The notes beneath the pieces are model-generated. The model made no database searches. It was not told the DNA's origin and worked only from the letters and a program-made list of their open reading frames with translations. 5,123 bases of DNA from Pseudomonadota bacterium (GTDB taxonomy: Bacteria; Pseudomonadota; Alphaproteobacteria; Rhizobiales; Kaistiaceae), in contig JAEWAD010000016.1 of assembly GCA_023391905.1 (NCBI GenBank), forward strand, positions 1-5,123, given 5' to 3'. This document shows, piece by piece, positions 1-4,974 of this stretch. The position numbers and the translations under genes were made by a program. Positions within the stretch are counted from its first letter, which is position 1. Each line of letters opens with the position of its first letter.

Positions 1-952
1 CGATCTCGGCCATGCCGCCGACGCGGATGCGGTCGCCGAGCCTGGTGATGGCGATCTTGTAGGTCTCGTCCATGATCGTCGAGACCGGCGCGCGCGCCTC
101 GTCGACGATCGGCACGGTGATCGAATAGCCCTTGACCGGATAGACCGGCACGCTGAGGCCGAGCGGCTTCAGCAGCTGCGGCGTGAAGCTGCCCATGGCG
201 GCGATGACGACGTCGCTCGCGATCTCGCCGGTCGAGGTCCGCACGGCCGCCACGCGCGTTCCCTCCGTGCGCAGGCCGAGGATATCGGTGCCATAGCGGA
301 ACGAGACGCCGAGCGCCTCGGCCAGCTTCGCCAGCGCATTGGTAAACTTGAAGCAGTCACCGGTCTCGTCATGCGGCAGCCGCAGCCCGCCGACGATCTT
401 GTCGCGGACATGGGCGAGGCCGGGTTCGGCGGCGACGCAGCCGGAAGCGTCCAGCACCTCGAAGGGCACGCCGTCCTTCTGGAGCACGTCGACGTCCTTG
501 CCGATGCCGTCCAGCTGCTTCTGCGTCCGGAACAATTGCAGCGTGCCCTGCTCGCGGCCGTCATATTGGATGCCGGTTTCGGCCCGCAGCTCGATCAGGC
601 ATTCGCGCGAATATTCGGCGATCCGCACCATGCGGCTCTTGTTGGTGGCGTAGCGGGCCGAGGTGCAATTGCCGAGCATCGCGATCACCCAGCGCCAGGT
701 GTCGGCGTCGAGCATCGGTTGGATGATCAGCGGCGCGTATTTCATGAACACCCACTTCACCGCCTTCTGCGGGATGCCGGGTGCGGCCCAGGGCGAGGAA
801 TAGCCGGGCGAGATCTCGCCGGCATTGGCGAAGCTGGTCTCCAGCGCAGGACCGGGCTGGCGGTCGAGCACCGTCACTTCATGCCCGGCCTTGGCCAGGT
901 AGTATGCGGACGTCACGCCGATGACGCCGGCGCCGAGAATGGTGATCTTCAT
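1..952 (-). CDS. dadA: D-amino acid dehydrogenase small subunit (5' part, cut by window edge)
   Basis: FAD-dependent enzyme of the DAO/DadA family. It oxidatively deaminates D-amino acids, typically D-alanine, to the 2-oxo acid and ammonia, and passes electrons to the respiratory chain at the inner membrane. The reverse-strand translation from ATG at 952 begins [13 protein letters not shown], with the Rossmann dinucleotide motif GAGVIG at residues 7-12 and the ribose-binding acidic residue D30 at the end of the second strand (VTVLDR). It continues with the DadA-typical stretch [19 protein letters not shown] (41-59), then [25 protein letters not shown] and [14 protein letters not shown], and ends near the edge with [10 protein letters not shown] and IRVGGMAEI. 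These match E. coli DadA closely from memory. 317 codons are present; the family is about 415-430 residues, so roughly 100 C-terminal residues lie outside. GGGGAAA precedes the start at short spacing. It is divergent from an Lrp-type regulator. No frame break is seen. A related glycine/D-amino acid oxidase is the only alternative, and less likely. Confidence 0.95.
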   Translation of the reverse strand, partial: MKITILGAGVIGVTSAYYLAKAGHEVTVLDRQPGPALETSFANAGEISPGYSSPWAAPGIPQKAVKWVFMKYAPLIIQPMLDADTWRWVIAMLGNCTSARYATNKSRMVRIAEYSRECLIELRAETGIQYDGREQGTLQLFRTQKQLDGIGKDVDVLQKDGVPFEVLDASGCVAAEPGLAHVRDKIVGGLRLPHDETGDCFKFTNALAKLAEALGVSFRYGTDILGLRTEGTRVAAVRTSTGEIASDVVIAAMGSFTPQLLKPLGLSVPVYPVKGYSITVPIVDEARAPVSTIMDETYKIAITRLGDRIRVGGMAEI

Positions 953-1014
953 GGCTTTCCCCGTCCGCGCGCCGGCCGGTGCCGCCGCGCGTCGCCCAGA
1001 TTTCTCTGGCCTCT

Positions 1015-1044
1015 ATCATATTGGGCCATCCTGCGAAGGTTCGA
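1015..1044 (-). promoter_or_regulatory. Possible dadA promoter
   Basis: On the minus strand, TATGAT (1020-1015) differs from the sigma-70 -10 consensus at one base. Eighteen bases upstream is TCGAAC (1044-1039), a poor -35 with three matches to TTGACA. Transcription would start near 1008, leaving a leader of about 55 bases before the dadA ATG. A weak -35 fits a promoter that needs an activator, and the palindrome at 1053-1066 lies just upstream, where an activator would bind. The -10 is seen; its use is inferred. Confidence 0.38.
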
Positions 1045-1052
1045 GCTATTCG

Positions 1053-1066
1053 CGCATGATCATGCG
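1053..1066. promoter_or_regulatory. 14-bp perfect palindrome, candidate Lrp-family operator
   Basis: CGCATGATCATGCG is its own reverse complement. It lies in the 164-base gap between dadA and the divergent Lrp-type regulator, about 50 bases upstream of the regulator's start and just upstream of the putative dadA -35. It is flanked by CTATT on the left and ATAG on the right, which adds loose outer symmetry (CTAT/ATAG, off-centre by three bases). Lrp-family dimers bind imperfect palindromes of about 15 bases, often in the gap between a regulator and its divergent target. The symmetry is seen; the binding is inferred. Confidence 0.5.
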
Positions 1067-1116
1067 ATAGATGACTCGACTTAGAAATTTCCTGCGCACG
1101 CTATGAAGGAAGCTGC

Positions 1117-1575
1117 ATGTCCGGGCTCGATGCCATCGACCGCAACATCATCCGTCAGCTGCGCCTGGATGCGCGCGTCAGCAACGCCAGGCTCGCCGAG
1201 GTGGTGGGCCTGTCACCCTCGGCCTGCCTCAGGCGGGTGAAGATCCTCGAGGAAAGCGGTGTGATCCGTGGTTATACCGCCCTCGTCGCGACAGGCGCGG
1301 CGGGGGAGGGGATCGCCGTCATCGTGCAGATCACGCTGGAGCGGCAGACCGAGGACTATCTCAACCGCTTCGAGGCGGCGGTGCGCAAACACCCTGAGAT
1401 TCGCGAGTGCTTCCTGATGACCGGTGGGTCGGACTATTTCCTGCGCGTCGAGGTCGAGACGGCGGCCGGGTTCGAGCGGGTGCACAAGGAGATATTGTCG
1501 GCGCTGCCCGGGGTCGCCCGCATCCATTCGAGCTTCGCCATCCGCAACGTGCTGTCGGCGCGCCGGCCCGGCTAG
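1117..1575 (+). CDS. Lrp/AsnC-family transcriptional regulator
   Basis: A 152-residue protein of the usual length for the family. Residues 3-55 form the N-terminal AsnC-type helix-turn-helix: LDAIDRNIIRQLRLDAR, then NARLAEVVGLSPSACLRRVK with the recognition helix around 33-42, then ILEESGVIRGY. Residues about 65-147 form the RAM (regulation of amino acid metabolism) domain, with VIVQITLE, HPEIRECFLMTGGSDYFLRVEV and a final strand near IHSSFAIRNVL. RAM domains mediate oligomerisation and bind amino acid effectors. The ATG at 1117 is preceded by AAGGA at 1106-1110 with a six-base gap, which fixes the start. The gene is divergent from dadA, so it most likely controls D-amino acid catabolism (DadR in Pseudomonas and BkdR- and PutR-type genes are known analogues), probably as an alanine- or other amino acid-responsive activator. 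The target and effector are inferred from context only. Confidence 0.93.
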   Translation: MSGLDAIDRNIIRQLRLDARVSNARLAEVVGLSPSACLRRVKILEESGVIRGYTALVATGAAGEGIAVIVQITLERQTEDYLNRFEAAVRKHPEIRECFLMTGGSDYFLRVEVETAAGFERVHKEILSALPGVARIHSSFAIRNVLSARRPG

Positions 1576-1581
1576 GGCCGG

Positions 1582-1625
1582 GAATCGATTCTCTTCCGCC
1601 GATTGAGAATCGGGTTCCAGAATCG
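1582..1625. repeat. Inverted repeat and GAATCG cluster downstream of the Lrp gene
   Basis: CGATTCTC (1586-1593) and GAGAATCG (1605-1612) form an 8-bp perfect inverted repeat around an 11-base loop, starting eleven bases after the regulator's stop codon. GAATCG occurs three times (1582, 1607, 1620), and GAATCGATTC at 1582-1591 is itself a palindrome. The hairpin could end the lrp transcript, but no T-run follows it, so as an intrinsic terminator it is weak. The repeated sites might instead be protein-binding sites. Only the repeat structure is certain. Confidence 0.4.
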
Positions 1626-1629
1626 GCCT

Positions 1630-1662
1630 CGCAAGAAAGAACCCGCCCTGCCGGGCGGGTTC
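1630..1662 (-). terminator. Intrinsic terminator of the KGG gene
   Basis: GAACCCGCCC (1639-1648) and GGGCGGGTTC (1653-1662) make a 10-bp perfect GC-rich stem with a four-base loop. Read on the minus strand, TTTCTTGCG follows the hairpin, a short T-rich tail, so it fits termination of the minus-strand gene ending at 1688. On the plus strand AGGATGGAG follows, so it is a poorer terminator for the Lrp gene, though the hairpin may also block its transcript. Confidence 0.8.
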
Positions 1663-1687
1663 AGGATGGAGATTGTGCAGCAGTCGA

Positions 1688-1876
1688 TCAGCGCTGGCCG
1701 CCCTTGGGCGGCATGTCGCGATTCTTGTGCTGCGAGCCTTGCTGATGCGTCTTCTCGGACGCCTGGCTCTGCTGGCGCTGGCCGGACTGCTCGCCGCCCT
1801 TCTTGCCCATTTCGGAGGCCCGTTTCGGGTCGTTTGCGAAGTTTCCGGATCCACCGCGCTGGTCTTTGTTGGGCAT
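1688..1876 (-). CDS. KGG-motif small stress-associated protein
   Basis: A 62-residue, very hydrophilic protein with no Cys or Trp. Residues 9-31 match the KGG domain (YciG, con-10 and GsiB-like): GSGNFANDPKRASEMGKKGG, where KGG is residues 26-28. A second KGG sits at residues 58-60 next to the C terminus. The middle is rich in Gln, Ser and His and is probably disordered. Members are commonly induced by starvation, desiccation or general stress; their biochemical role is not established. Two starts are possible: GTG at 1885 (adds three residues) or ATG at 1876. GGAG (1888-1885) overlaps the GTG itself but lies eight bases before the ATG, and the protein then begins MPNKDQRGGSGNF, as in relatives. 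I therefore chose the ATG. An EcfG-like promoter lies just upstream and a terminator follows, so the gene looks monocistronic. Confidence 0.85.
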   Translation of the reverse strand: MPNKDQRGGSGNFANDPKRASEMGKKGGEQSGQRQQSQASEKTHQQGSQHKNRDMPPKGGQR

Positions 1877-1910
1877 ATCGCTCACTCCAATAAACCCCGT
1901 CCGGTGTTAG

Positions 1911-1935
1911 AACCCGCCGTCCGGCCAATCGTTCC
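1911..1935 (-). promoter_or_regulatory. EcfG-type general stress response promoter for the KGG gene
   Basis: On the minus strand, GGAAC (1935-1931), a 16-base spacer and GGTT (1914-1911) match the alphaproteobacterial EcfG (RpoE2/SigT) promoter GGAAC-N16/17-CGTT with one mismatch in the -10. The predicted start near 1904 gives a leader of about 28 bases holding the ribosome site TTGGAG. KGG proteins are plausible members of the PhyR-NepR-EcfG regulon, so position and function agree. The motif is seen; sigma-factor dependence is inferred. Confidence 0.6.
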
Positions 1936-1995
1936 GAACTTTGCCGGATAACGCGATGCGATGGGCCTGCGTCACGGGATTCTGGTGCGCTCGTG

Positions 1996-2024
1996 TTGAC
2001 AGACGAAGGCTCGCTGCCTATGGT
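1996..2024 (+). promoter_or_regulatory. Strong sigma-70-type promoter of rpmJ
   Basis: TTGACA (1996-2001) is a perfect -35. After a 17-base spacer comes TATGGT (2019-2024), matching the -10 consensus at four of six positions. Transcription would begin near 2031, about 65 bases before the rpmJ ATG. Strength and position suit a ribosomal protein gene. It is divergent from the KGG promoter. Confidence 0.75.
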
Positions 2025-2039
2025 CCGCCCGAATTTTCG

Positions 2040-2062
2040 AGCGGGCGCCTTGGGCGCTCGTT
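2040..2062 (+). other. Hairpin in the rpmJ 5' leader
   Basis: Residues 2040-2049 can pair with 2053-2062 around a UUG loop. This is a ten-pair stem including two G-U pairs, with the core GCGCC/GGCGC. It begins about ten bases after the predicted transcription start and is followed by TCGTT and then the repeat GTTCC-C-GGAAC (2066-2075). It may stabilise the message or act in control of rpmJ; no function is known from the sequence. No strong ribosome-binding site is visible between this hairpin and the rpmJ start. Confidence 0.4.
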
Positions 2063-2095
2063 TCGTTCCCGGAACCCTTTCGTGAGCGTCGCGCC

Positions 2096-2221
2096 ATGAA
2101 GATCAAGAACTCGCTCAAGTCCCTTCTCGGGCGCCATCGTGCCAACCGGCTCGTTCGCCGCAAGGGCCGTGTTTTCATCATCAACAAGGTCAATCCGCGC
2201 TTCAAGGCCCGTCAGGGCTGA
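2096..2221 (+). CDS. rpmJ: 50S ribosomal protein L36, zinc-free (C-minus) form
   Basis: A 41-residue, highly basic protein beginning [15 protein letters not shown], continuing [15 protein letters not shown] and ending NPRFKARQG, which is the L36/bL36 family. It binds 23S rRNA in the large subunit. Classical L36 carries a Cys/His zinc ribbon; this copy has no cysteine, so it is the zinc-independent type, like E. coli YkgO but lacking that protein's C-terminal extension. This is the usual form in alphaproteobacteria. The ATG at 2096 gives the canonical N terminus although the Shine-Dalgarno sequence is poor. A strong promoter lies 70-100 bases upstream. The stop codon overlaps an ATG at 2221 (TGATG), but the downstream TPR gene more likely starts at 2284. 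It is too short for most ORF filters and easily missed. Confidence 0.95.
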   Translation: MKIKNSLKSLLGRHRANRLVRRKGRVFIINKVNPRFKARQG

Positions 2222-2226
2222 TGAAG

Positions 2227-2243
2227 GGCGCGCGTCGCGCGCC
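2227..2243 (+). other. GC-rich hairpin just after rpmJ
   Basis: GGCGCGC (2227-2233) and GCGCGCC (2237-2243) pair perfectly around a three-base loop, six bases after the rpmJ stop. A T-rich stretch (ATTTGGTTTT, 2250-2259) follows, but only after a six-base gap. It could be a weak intrinsic terminator or a 3'-end stabiliser that lowers read-through from rpmJ into the TPR gene. Confidence 0.45.
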
Positions 2244-2263
2244 GGCTGGATTTGGTTTTGACG

Positions 2264-2302
2264 ATGCCCGCATGAAGGCTATGATGGCCATCATGCGGGC
2301 AT
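2264..2302 (+). promoter_or_regulatory. Long hairpin over the TPR gene start site
   Basis: ATGCCCGCATGA (2264-2275) pairs perfectly with TCATGCGGGCAT (2291-2302), a 12-bp stem. After one A-A mismatch the stem continues as GGCTA/TGGCC (2277-2281 with 2285-2289) around a three-base UGA loop. The ribosome site GAAGG (2274-2278) and the candidate ATGs at 2281, 2284 and 2293 all lie inside it. TTGTCGTTTCTC follows the stem. It could mask TPR translation or serve as a terminator for rpmJ. The pairing is seen; the role is inferred. Confidence 0.6.
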
Positions 2303-2871
2303 TTGTCGTTTCTCTCGTCGCCCTGGCCGCTCTGGCCGTGCCGTCGCTTTCGCTGGCGAAGGACGCGCCGGCGCCCGGCGACCTCGGCAGCCAGAGCCTC
2401 GAGCAGCTCTTCGCCACGCTCGGCACGCCTGGTGACGAGCAGGCGGGCTCCGCCGCCGAGGCGGAGATCCAGCGCCGCTGGCTGCTCTCCGGCAGCGATA
2501 CGATCGACCTTCTGATGCAGTGGGCGGCCGAGGCCGTGGCCACGAAGGACTATGGTCGCGCCTTCGACTTCCTCGATGCGGTGGTGACGCTGAAGCCGGG
2601 CTATGCCGAGGGCTGGAACCGCCGCGCGACGCTCTTCTTCCTGCAGGACGACTACGGCAAGGCGCTTTCCGACCTCGAGAAGGTGCTGGCGCTCGAGCCG
2701 CGCCATTTCGGGGCGCTGTCCGGCCTTGGCATGATCCTGAACGAGATCGGCCGCAAGAAGGAGGCTCTCGCCGCCCTGCAGAAGGCGCTGGTGATCGATC
2801 CCTATCTCGACGACCAGGTCCGCGACACGGTCAAGTCGCTGGAGCCCGAGGTGGCGGGCCGGGAGATCTAG
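2284..2871 (+). CDS. Exported tetratricopeptide-repeat protein
   Basis: A 195-residue protein from the chosen start. Residues 1-25 are a Sec signal peptide: MAIMRAF, then a hydrophobic core VVSLVALAALAV, then a cleavage site after LSLA. The mature protein would be periplasmic or secreted. About 45 linker residues follow, then three TPR motifs at roughly 72-105 (ending FLDAVVTLKP), 106-139 (WNRRATLFFL to VLALEP) and 140-173 (GLGMILNEIGRKKEALAAL to IDP). TPRs build protein-protein docking surfaces; the partner is unknown. The frame is open from ATG 2221, but that start would add 21 residues ahead of the signal peptide. ATG 2284 lies five bases after GAAGG (2274-2278); ATG 2281 and 2293 are alternatives. 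It probably shares the rpmJ transcript, as no separate promoter is clear. Family membership is firm; the start is less so. Confidence 0.85.
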   Translation: MAIMRAFVVSLVALAALAVPSLSLAKDAPAPGDLGSQSLEQLFATLGTPGDEQAGSAAEAEIQRRWLLSGSDTIDLLMQWAAEAVATKDYGRAFDFLDAVVTLKPGYAEGWNRRATLFFLQDDYGKALSDLEKVLALEPRHFGALSGLGMILNEIGRKKEALAALQKALVIDPYLDDQVRDTVKSLEPEVAGREI

Positions 2872-2940
2872 TCCCTCCGCCGCGCAGGCCGCTGCGGACT
2901 GGTTCTGACGCCTTCCCCGCGTGTTGCAGGGGCCCTCATG

Positions 2941-2978
2941 CAAACGGCCACCCCTCCGTCGGGAGGGGTGGCCGTTTG
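2941..2978 (+). terminator. Strong intrinsic terminator between convergent units
   Basis: CAAACGGCCACCCCTCC (2941-2957) pairs perfectly with 2962-2978 around a four-base GTCG loop, a 17-bp stem. The stem base carries CAAA/TTTG, so a short T-run appears at the stem's 3' side on either strand. On the plus strand GGCTTTGC follows; on the minus strand CATGAGGG follows. It mainly ends the rpmJ-TPR transcript and probably also stops pyk transcription, whose stop codon is 33 bases away. The rest of the 2872-3010 gap shows nothing else clear. Confidence 0.85.
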
Positions 2979-3010
2979 GCTTTGCAGGCTCGTTGGGACG
3001 AGCGGCGCGG

Positions 3011-4450
3011 TCAGCGCTGGCCGTCCTCGGTGCCGGTGCCGACGAAGGCGATGCGCAGCATGTTGGTCGCGCCCGGCGTGCGCAGCGGCACGCCGGCGGT
3101 GATGATGATGCGGTCGCCGCTCTTCGCGAAGCCTTCGCGATTGGCGATGAAGCAGGCGCGGTTCACCATGTCGTCGAGGTTGTAGGCGTCGTCGCTGACG
3201 ACGCAGTGCAGGCCCCAGACGATCGAGAGCCGGCGCGCGGTCGAGACGATCGGCGACAGCGCGATGATCGGCGTCATCGGCCGCTCGCGGGCGGCGCGCA
3301 GGCCGGTCGAGCCCGAGGCCGTGTAGCAGCAGATCGCGGCGAGGTTCAGCGTCTCGGCGATCTGGCGCGCGGCGGCCGAGATGGCGTCGGCGCCGGTCGC
3401 CTCCGGCTCGGTGCGCTGCGCGTGCATGATGTTCCGGTGGTTCGAATCGAGCTCCACCTGGGTGGCGATCCGGTCCATCGTCGCGACGGCTTCGATCGGG
3501 AAGGCGCCCGCCGCGGATTCGGCCGACAGCATGATCGCGTCGGCGCCCTCGTAGACGGCCGTCGCCACGTCCGAAACCTCGGCGCGGGTCGGCACAGGAG
3601 CGGTGATCATCGATTCGAGCATCTGCGTCGCCACGACCACCGGCTTGCCGGCGCGGCGGCAGGCGCGGGTGATCTGCTTCTGGATGCCCGGAACCTGCTC
3701 GAGCGGCATCTCGACTCCGAGATCGCCACGCGCAACCATCAGCGCGTCGGAGATCTCGATGATCTCCGCCAGGCGCTGCACGGCCTGCGGCTTCTCGATC
3801 TTCGACATGATGCCGGCGCGGCCGGCCGCGATCTTGCGCACTTCGGCGACGTCGTCCGGACGCTGCACGAAGGAGAGCGCGATCCAGTCGACATTGGCCT
3901 GCAGCGCGGCGTCGAGGTCGGCGCGGTCCTTCGGCGTCAGGGCGCCCGTCTTGATCGTCGAATCGGGGACGCTGACGCCCTTGCGGTCGGAAAGCCTGGT
4001 GCCGACCTCGACCGTGGTGAGCGCGCTCTTGCCGTCGGCCGAGATGACGCGGAGGCGAACCTTGCCGTCGTCGATCAGCAGGCGATGGCCGGGCTCGAGA
4101 ACCTCGAGGATCTCCGGATGGGGCAGGTAGACGCGGCCGGGGGTGCCCGGCGTCGGATCGCTGTCGAGCACGAAGTTCTGGCCGACGGTGATGTCGACCG
4201 CCTTGTCGGCGAATGTCCCGAGGCGCAGCTTGGGACCCTGCAGATCGGCGAGGATGCCGATCGGACGGCCGACATCGGCTTCCACGGTGCGAATGATGCG
4301 AACCAGCTCGTTGAGCTTGTCGTGCGCCGTGTGGCTCATATTGATGCGGAAGACGTCGGCGCCGGCCCGGAACAGGGCCTCGATCGTCGTCTTGTCGGAG
4401 GAGGCTGGACCCAGGGTCGCGAGAATTCTGACCTTACGCGACCGTCTCAT
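3011..4450 (-). CDS. pyk: Pyruvate kinase
   Basis: A 479-residue cytoplasmic enzyme of normal length that transfers phosphate from phosphoenolpyruvate to ADP, the last step of glycolysis. The barrel domain starts with RKVRILATLGPASS and FRINMSH (R35, N37, S39), then DLQGPKLR (69-76). A lid domain follows at about 77-165 (LLIDDGKVRLRV), then LTPKDRADLD and DWIALSFVQRP (188-198). MSKIEK carries catalytic K217 and metal ligand E219, ARGDLGVE carries D243, and ATQMLESM carries T275. The C-terminal domain begins near 350 and includes YTASGSTGLRAARERP and ITAGVP. All expected catalytic residues are present. AAGGAG (4466-4461) precedes ATG 4450 at ten bases. The start overlaps the stop of the upstream DUF1036 gene by four bases (ATGA), which suggests one operon and translational coupling. 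No frame break is seen. Confidence 0.97.
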   Translation of the reverse strand: MRRSRKVRILATLGPASSDKTTIEALFRAGADVFRINMSHTAHDKLNELVRIIRTVEADVGRPIGILADLQGPKLRLGTFADKAVDITVGQNFVLDSDPTPGTPGRVYLPHPEILEVLEPGHRLLIDDGKVRLRVISADGKSALTTVEVGTRLSDRKGVSVPDSTIKTGALTPKDRADLDAALQANVDWIALSFVQRPDDVAEVRKIAAGRAGIMSKIEKPQAVQRLAEIIEISDALMVARGDLGVEMPLEQVPGIQKQITRACRRAGKPVVVATQMLESMITAPVPTRAEVSDVATAVYEGADAIMLSAESAAGAFPIEAVATMDRIATQVELDSNHRNIMHAQRTEPEATGADAISAAARQIAETLNLAAICCYTASGSTGLRAARERPMTPIIALSPIVSTARRLSIVWGLHCVVSDDAYNLDDMVNRACFIANREGFAKSGDRIIITAGVPLRTPGATNMLRIAFVGTGTEDGQR

Positions 4451-4908
4451 TTTCGATTTGCTCCTTGCTGGGCAGGTTCGTTGAGCTGGATGGTCCAGCT
4501 GGTTTGTTCGCCGGTGTCGACTTCGAAGAAGCCGGAACGATTAAATCCACGCGGCACGCAATCTTCGGTGCCCTCGATGGTAAACATTTTGTCCTTGGTG
4601 CACATCACGTATTTGCCGCTCCACTCGCCGCCCTGGTCGTAGTCGACCGCATAGACGTAATAGTAGCGTGACACGAGCGTGCCGCTGACGAGCGTTTCGC
4701 AGCTATTGACCGGTACGTTCCACCAACCTTCGGTGGTCCAGACTTTCTTGTCCTTGTAGCCGATGGCGACGCCAACTCGACTGGGCGTCTTGTTGCAGAG
4801 GCGGAGGTCGGCGGAAGCCGGCGCGGTCTGCAGGAACAGGGCTGCGAGCGCGGCCGCCGAGGCCAGGAGGGCCGTCCGCGGCCAGGATCGAAGCAGGCAT
4901 GATCGCAT
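4447..4908 (-). CDS. Exported DUF1036 family protein
   Basis: A 153-residue protein of unknown function from the chosen ATG at 4908. Residues 1-33 form a Sec signal peptide: a basic start, then LLASAAALAALFLQ, with cleavage after APASA. The mature part has the DUF1036 pattern: LRLCNKT, VGVAIGYKDKKVW, TEGWWNVP, RYYYVYAVDY, WSGKYVMC and GFFEVDTGEQTSWTI. Four cysteines (38, 70, 103, 117) could form two disulfides in the periplasm. The frame stays open upstream to the window edge, with ATG 5055 and TTG 5070 available, but those would put a long Ala/Pro-rich stretch before the signal peptide and would lie upstream of the likely promoter. A clear Shine-Dalgarno sequence is lacking at 4908. It overlaps pyk by four bases and is the first gene of that operon; a link to glycolysis is not evident. 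Confidence 0.87.
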   Translation of the reverse strand: MRSCLLRSWPRTALLASAAALAALFLQTAPASADLRLCNKTPSRVGVAIGYKDKKVWTTEGWWNVPVNSCETLVSGTLVSRYYYVYAVDYDQGGEWSGKYVMCTKDKMFTIEGTEDCVPRGFNRSGFFEVDTGEQTSWTIQLNEPAQQGANRK

Positions 4909-4944
4909 CGAGAGGGTCGCGAACCGGTTGACGCAGGAGGCAGC

Positions 4945-4974
4945 TTTATGCCGCTGCGGCTTTCCGGCTGTCAA
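4945..4974 (-). promoter_or_regulatory. Promoter of the DUF1036-pyk operon
   Basis: On the minus strand, a perfect TTGACA (4974-4969) is followed after 18 bases by CATAAA (4950-4945), four of six matches to TATAAT. The start would be near 4938, giving a leader of about 30 bases before ATG 4908. This supports 4908 over the in-frame starts further upstream. The match is clear by eye; activity is inferred. Confidence 0.65.

Noticed and set aside
371..1084. A 237-codon open frame on the plus strand
   Set aside because: It is antisense to dadA and extends into the dadA-lrp control region; it is His/Arg-rich with no family resemblance.
1213..1928. Overlapping minus-strand open frames across the Lrp gene and KGG region
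   Set aside because: They are shadows of the Lrp gene and of the KGG gene in another frame; their translations are low-complexity Arg/Ala-rich.
1603..1951. Plus-strand open frames over the KGG gene, one with a Leu/Ala-rich membrane-like stretch
   Set aside because: The hydrophobic run is the antisense reading of Gln/Ser/Lys codons in the KGG gene. No ribosome site precedes it, and the minus-strand KGG domain is clear.
2066..2090. GGAAC at 2071-2075 as a second EcfG promoter, for rpmJ
   Set aside because: No CGTT follows at 16-17 bases, and the site is too close to the rpmJ ATG.
2221..2283. ATG 2221 as the TPR start, overlapping the rpmJ stop (TGATG)
   Set aside because: It would place 21 extra residues, encoded partly by a GC hairpin, before a normal signal peptide, and the preceding ribosome site is weak.
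2212..2943. A 243-codon open frame on the minus strand
   Set aside because: It is antisense to the TPR gene, whose signal peptide and three TPR motifs are clear on the plus strand.
2921..4642. A 573-codon open frame on the plus strand
   Set aside because: It lies opposite pyk, whose catalytic motifs are all intact on the minus strand. The plus-strand translation is Arg/Gly/Asp-rich with no recognisable domain, as expected for an antisense frame of a high-GC gene, and it runs through the terminator at 2941-2978.
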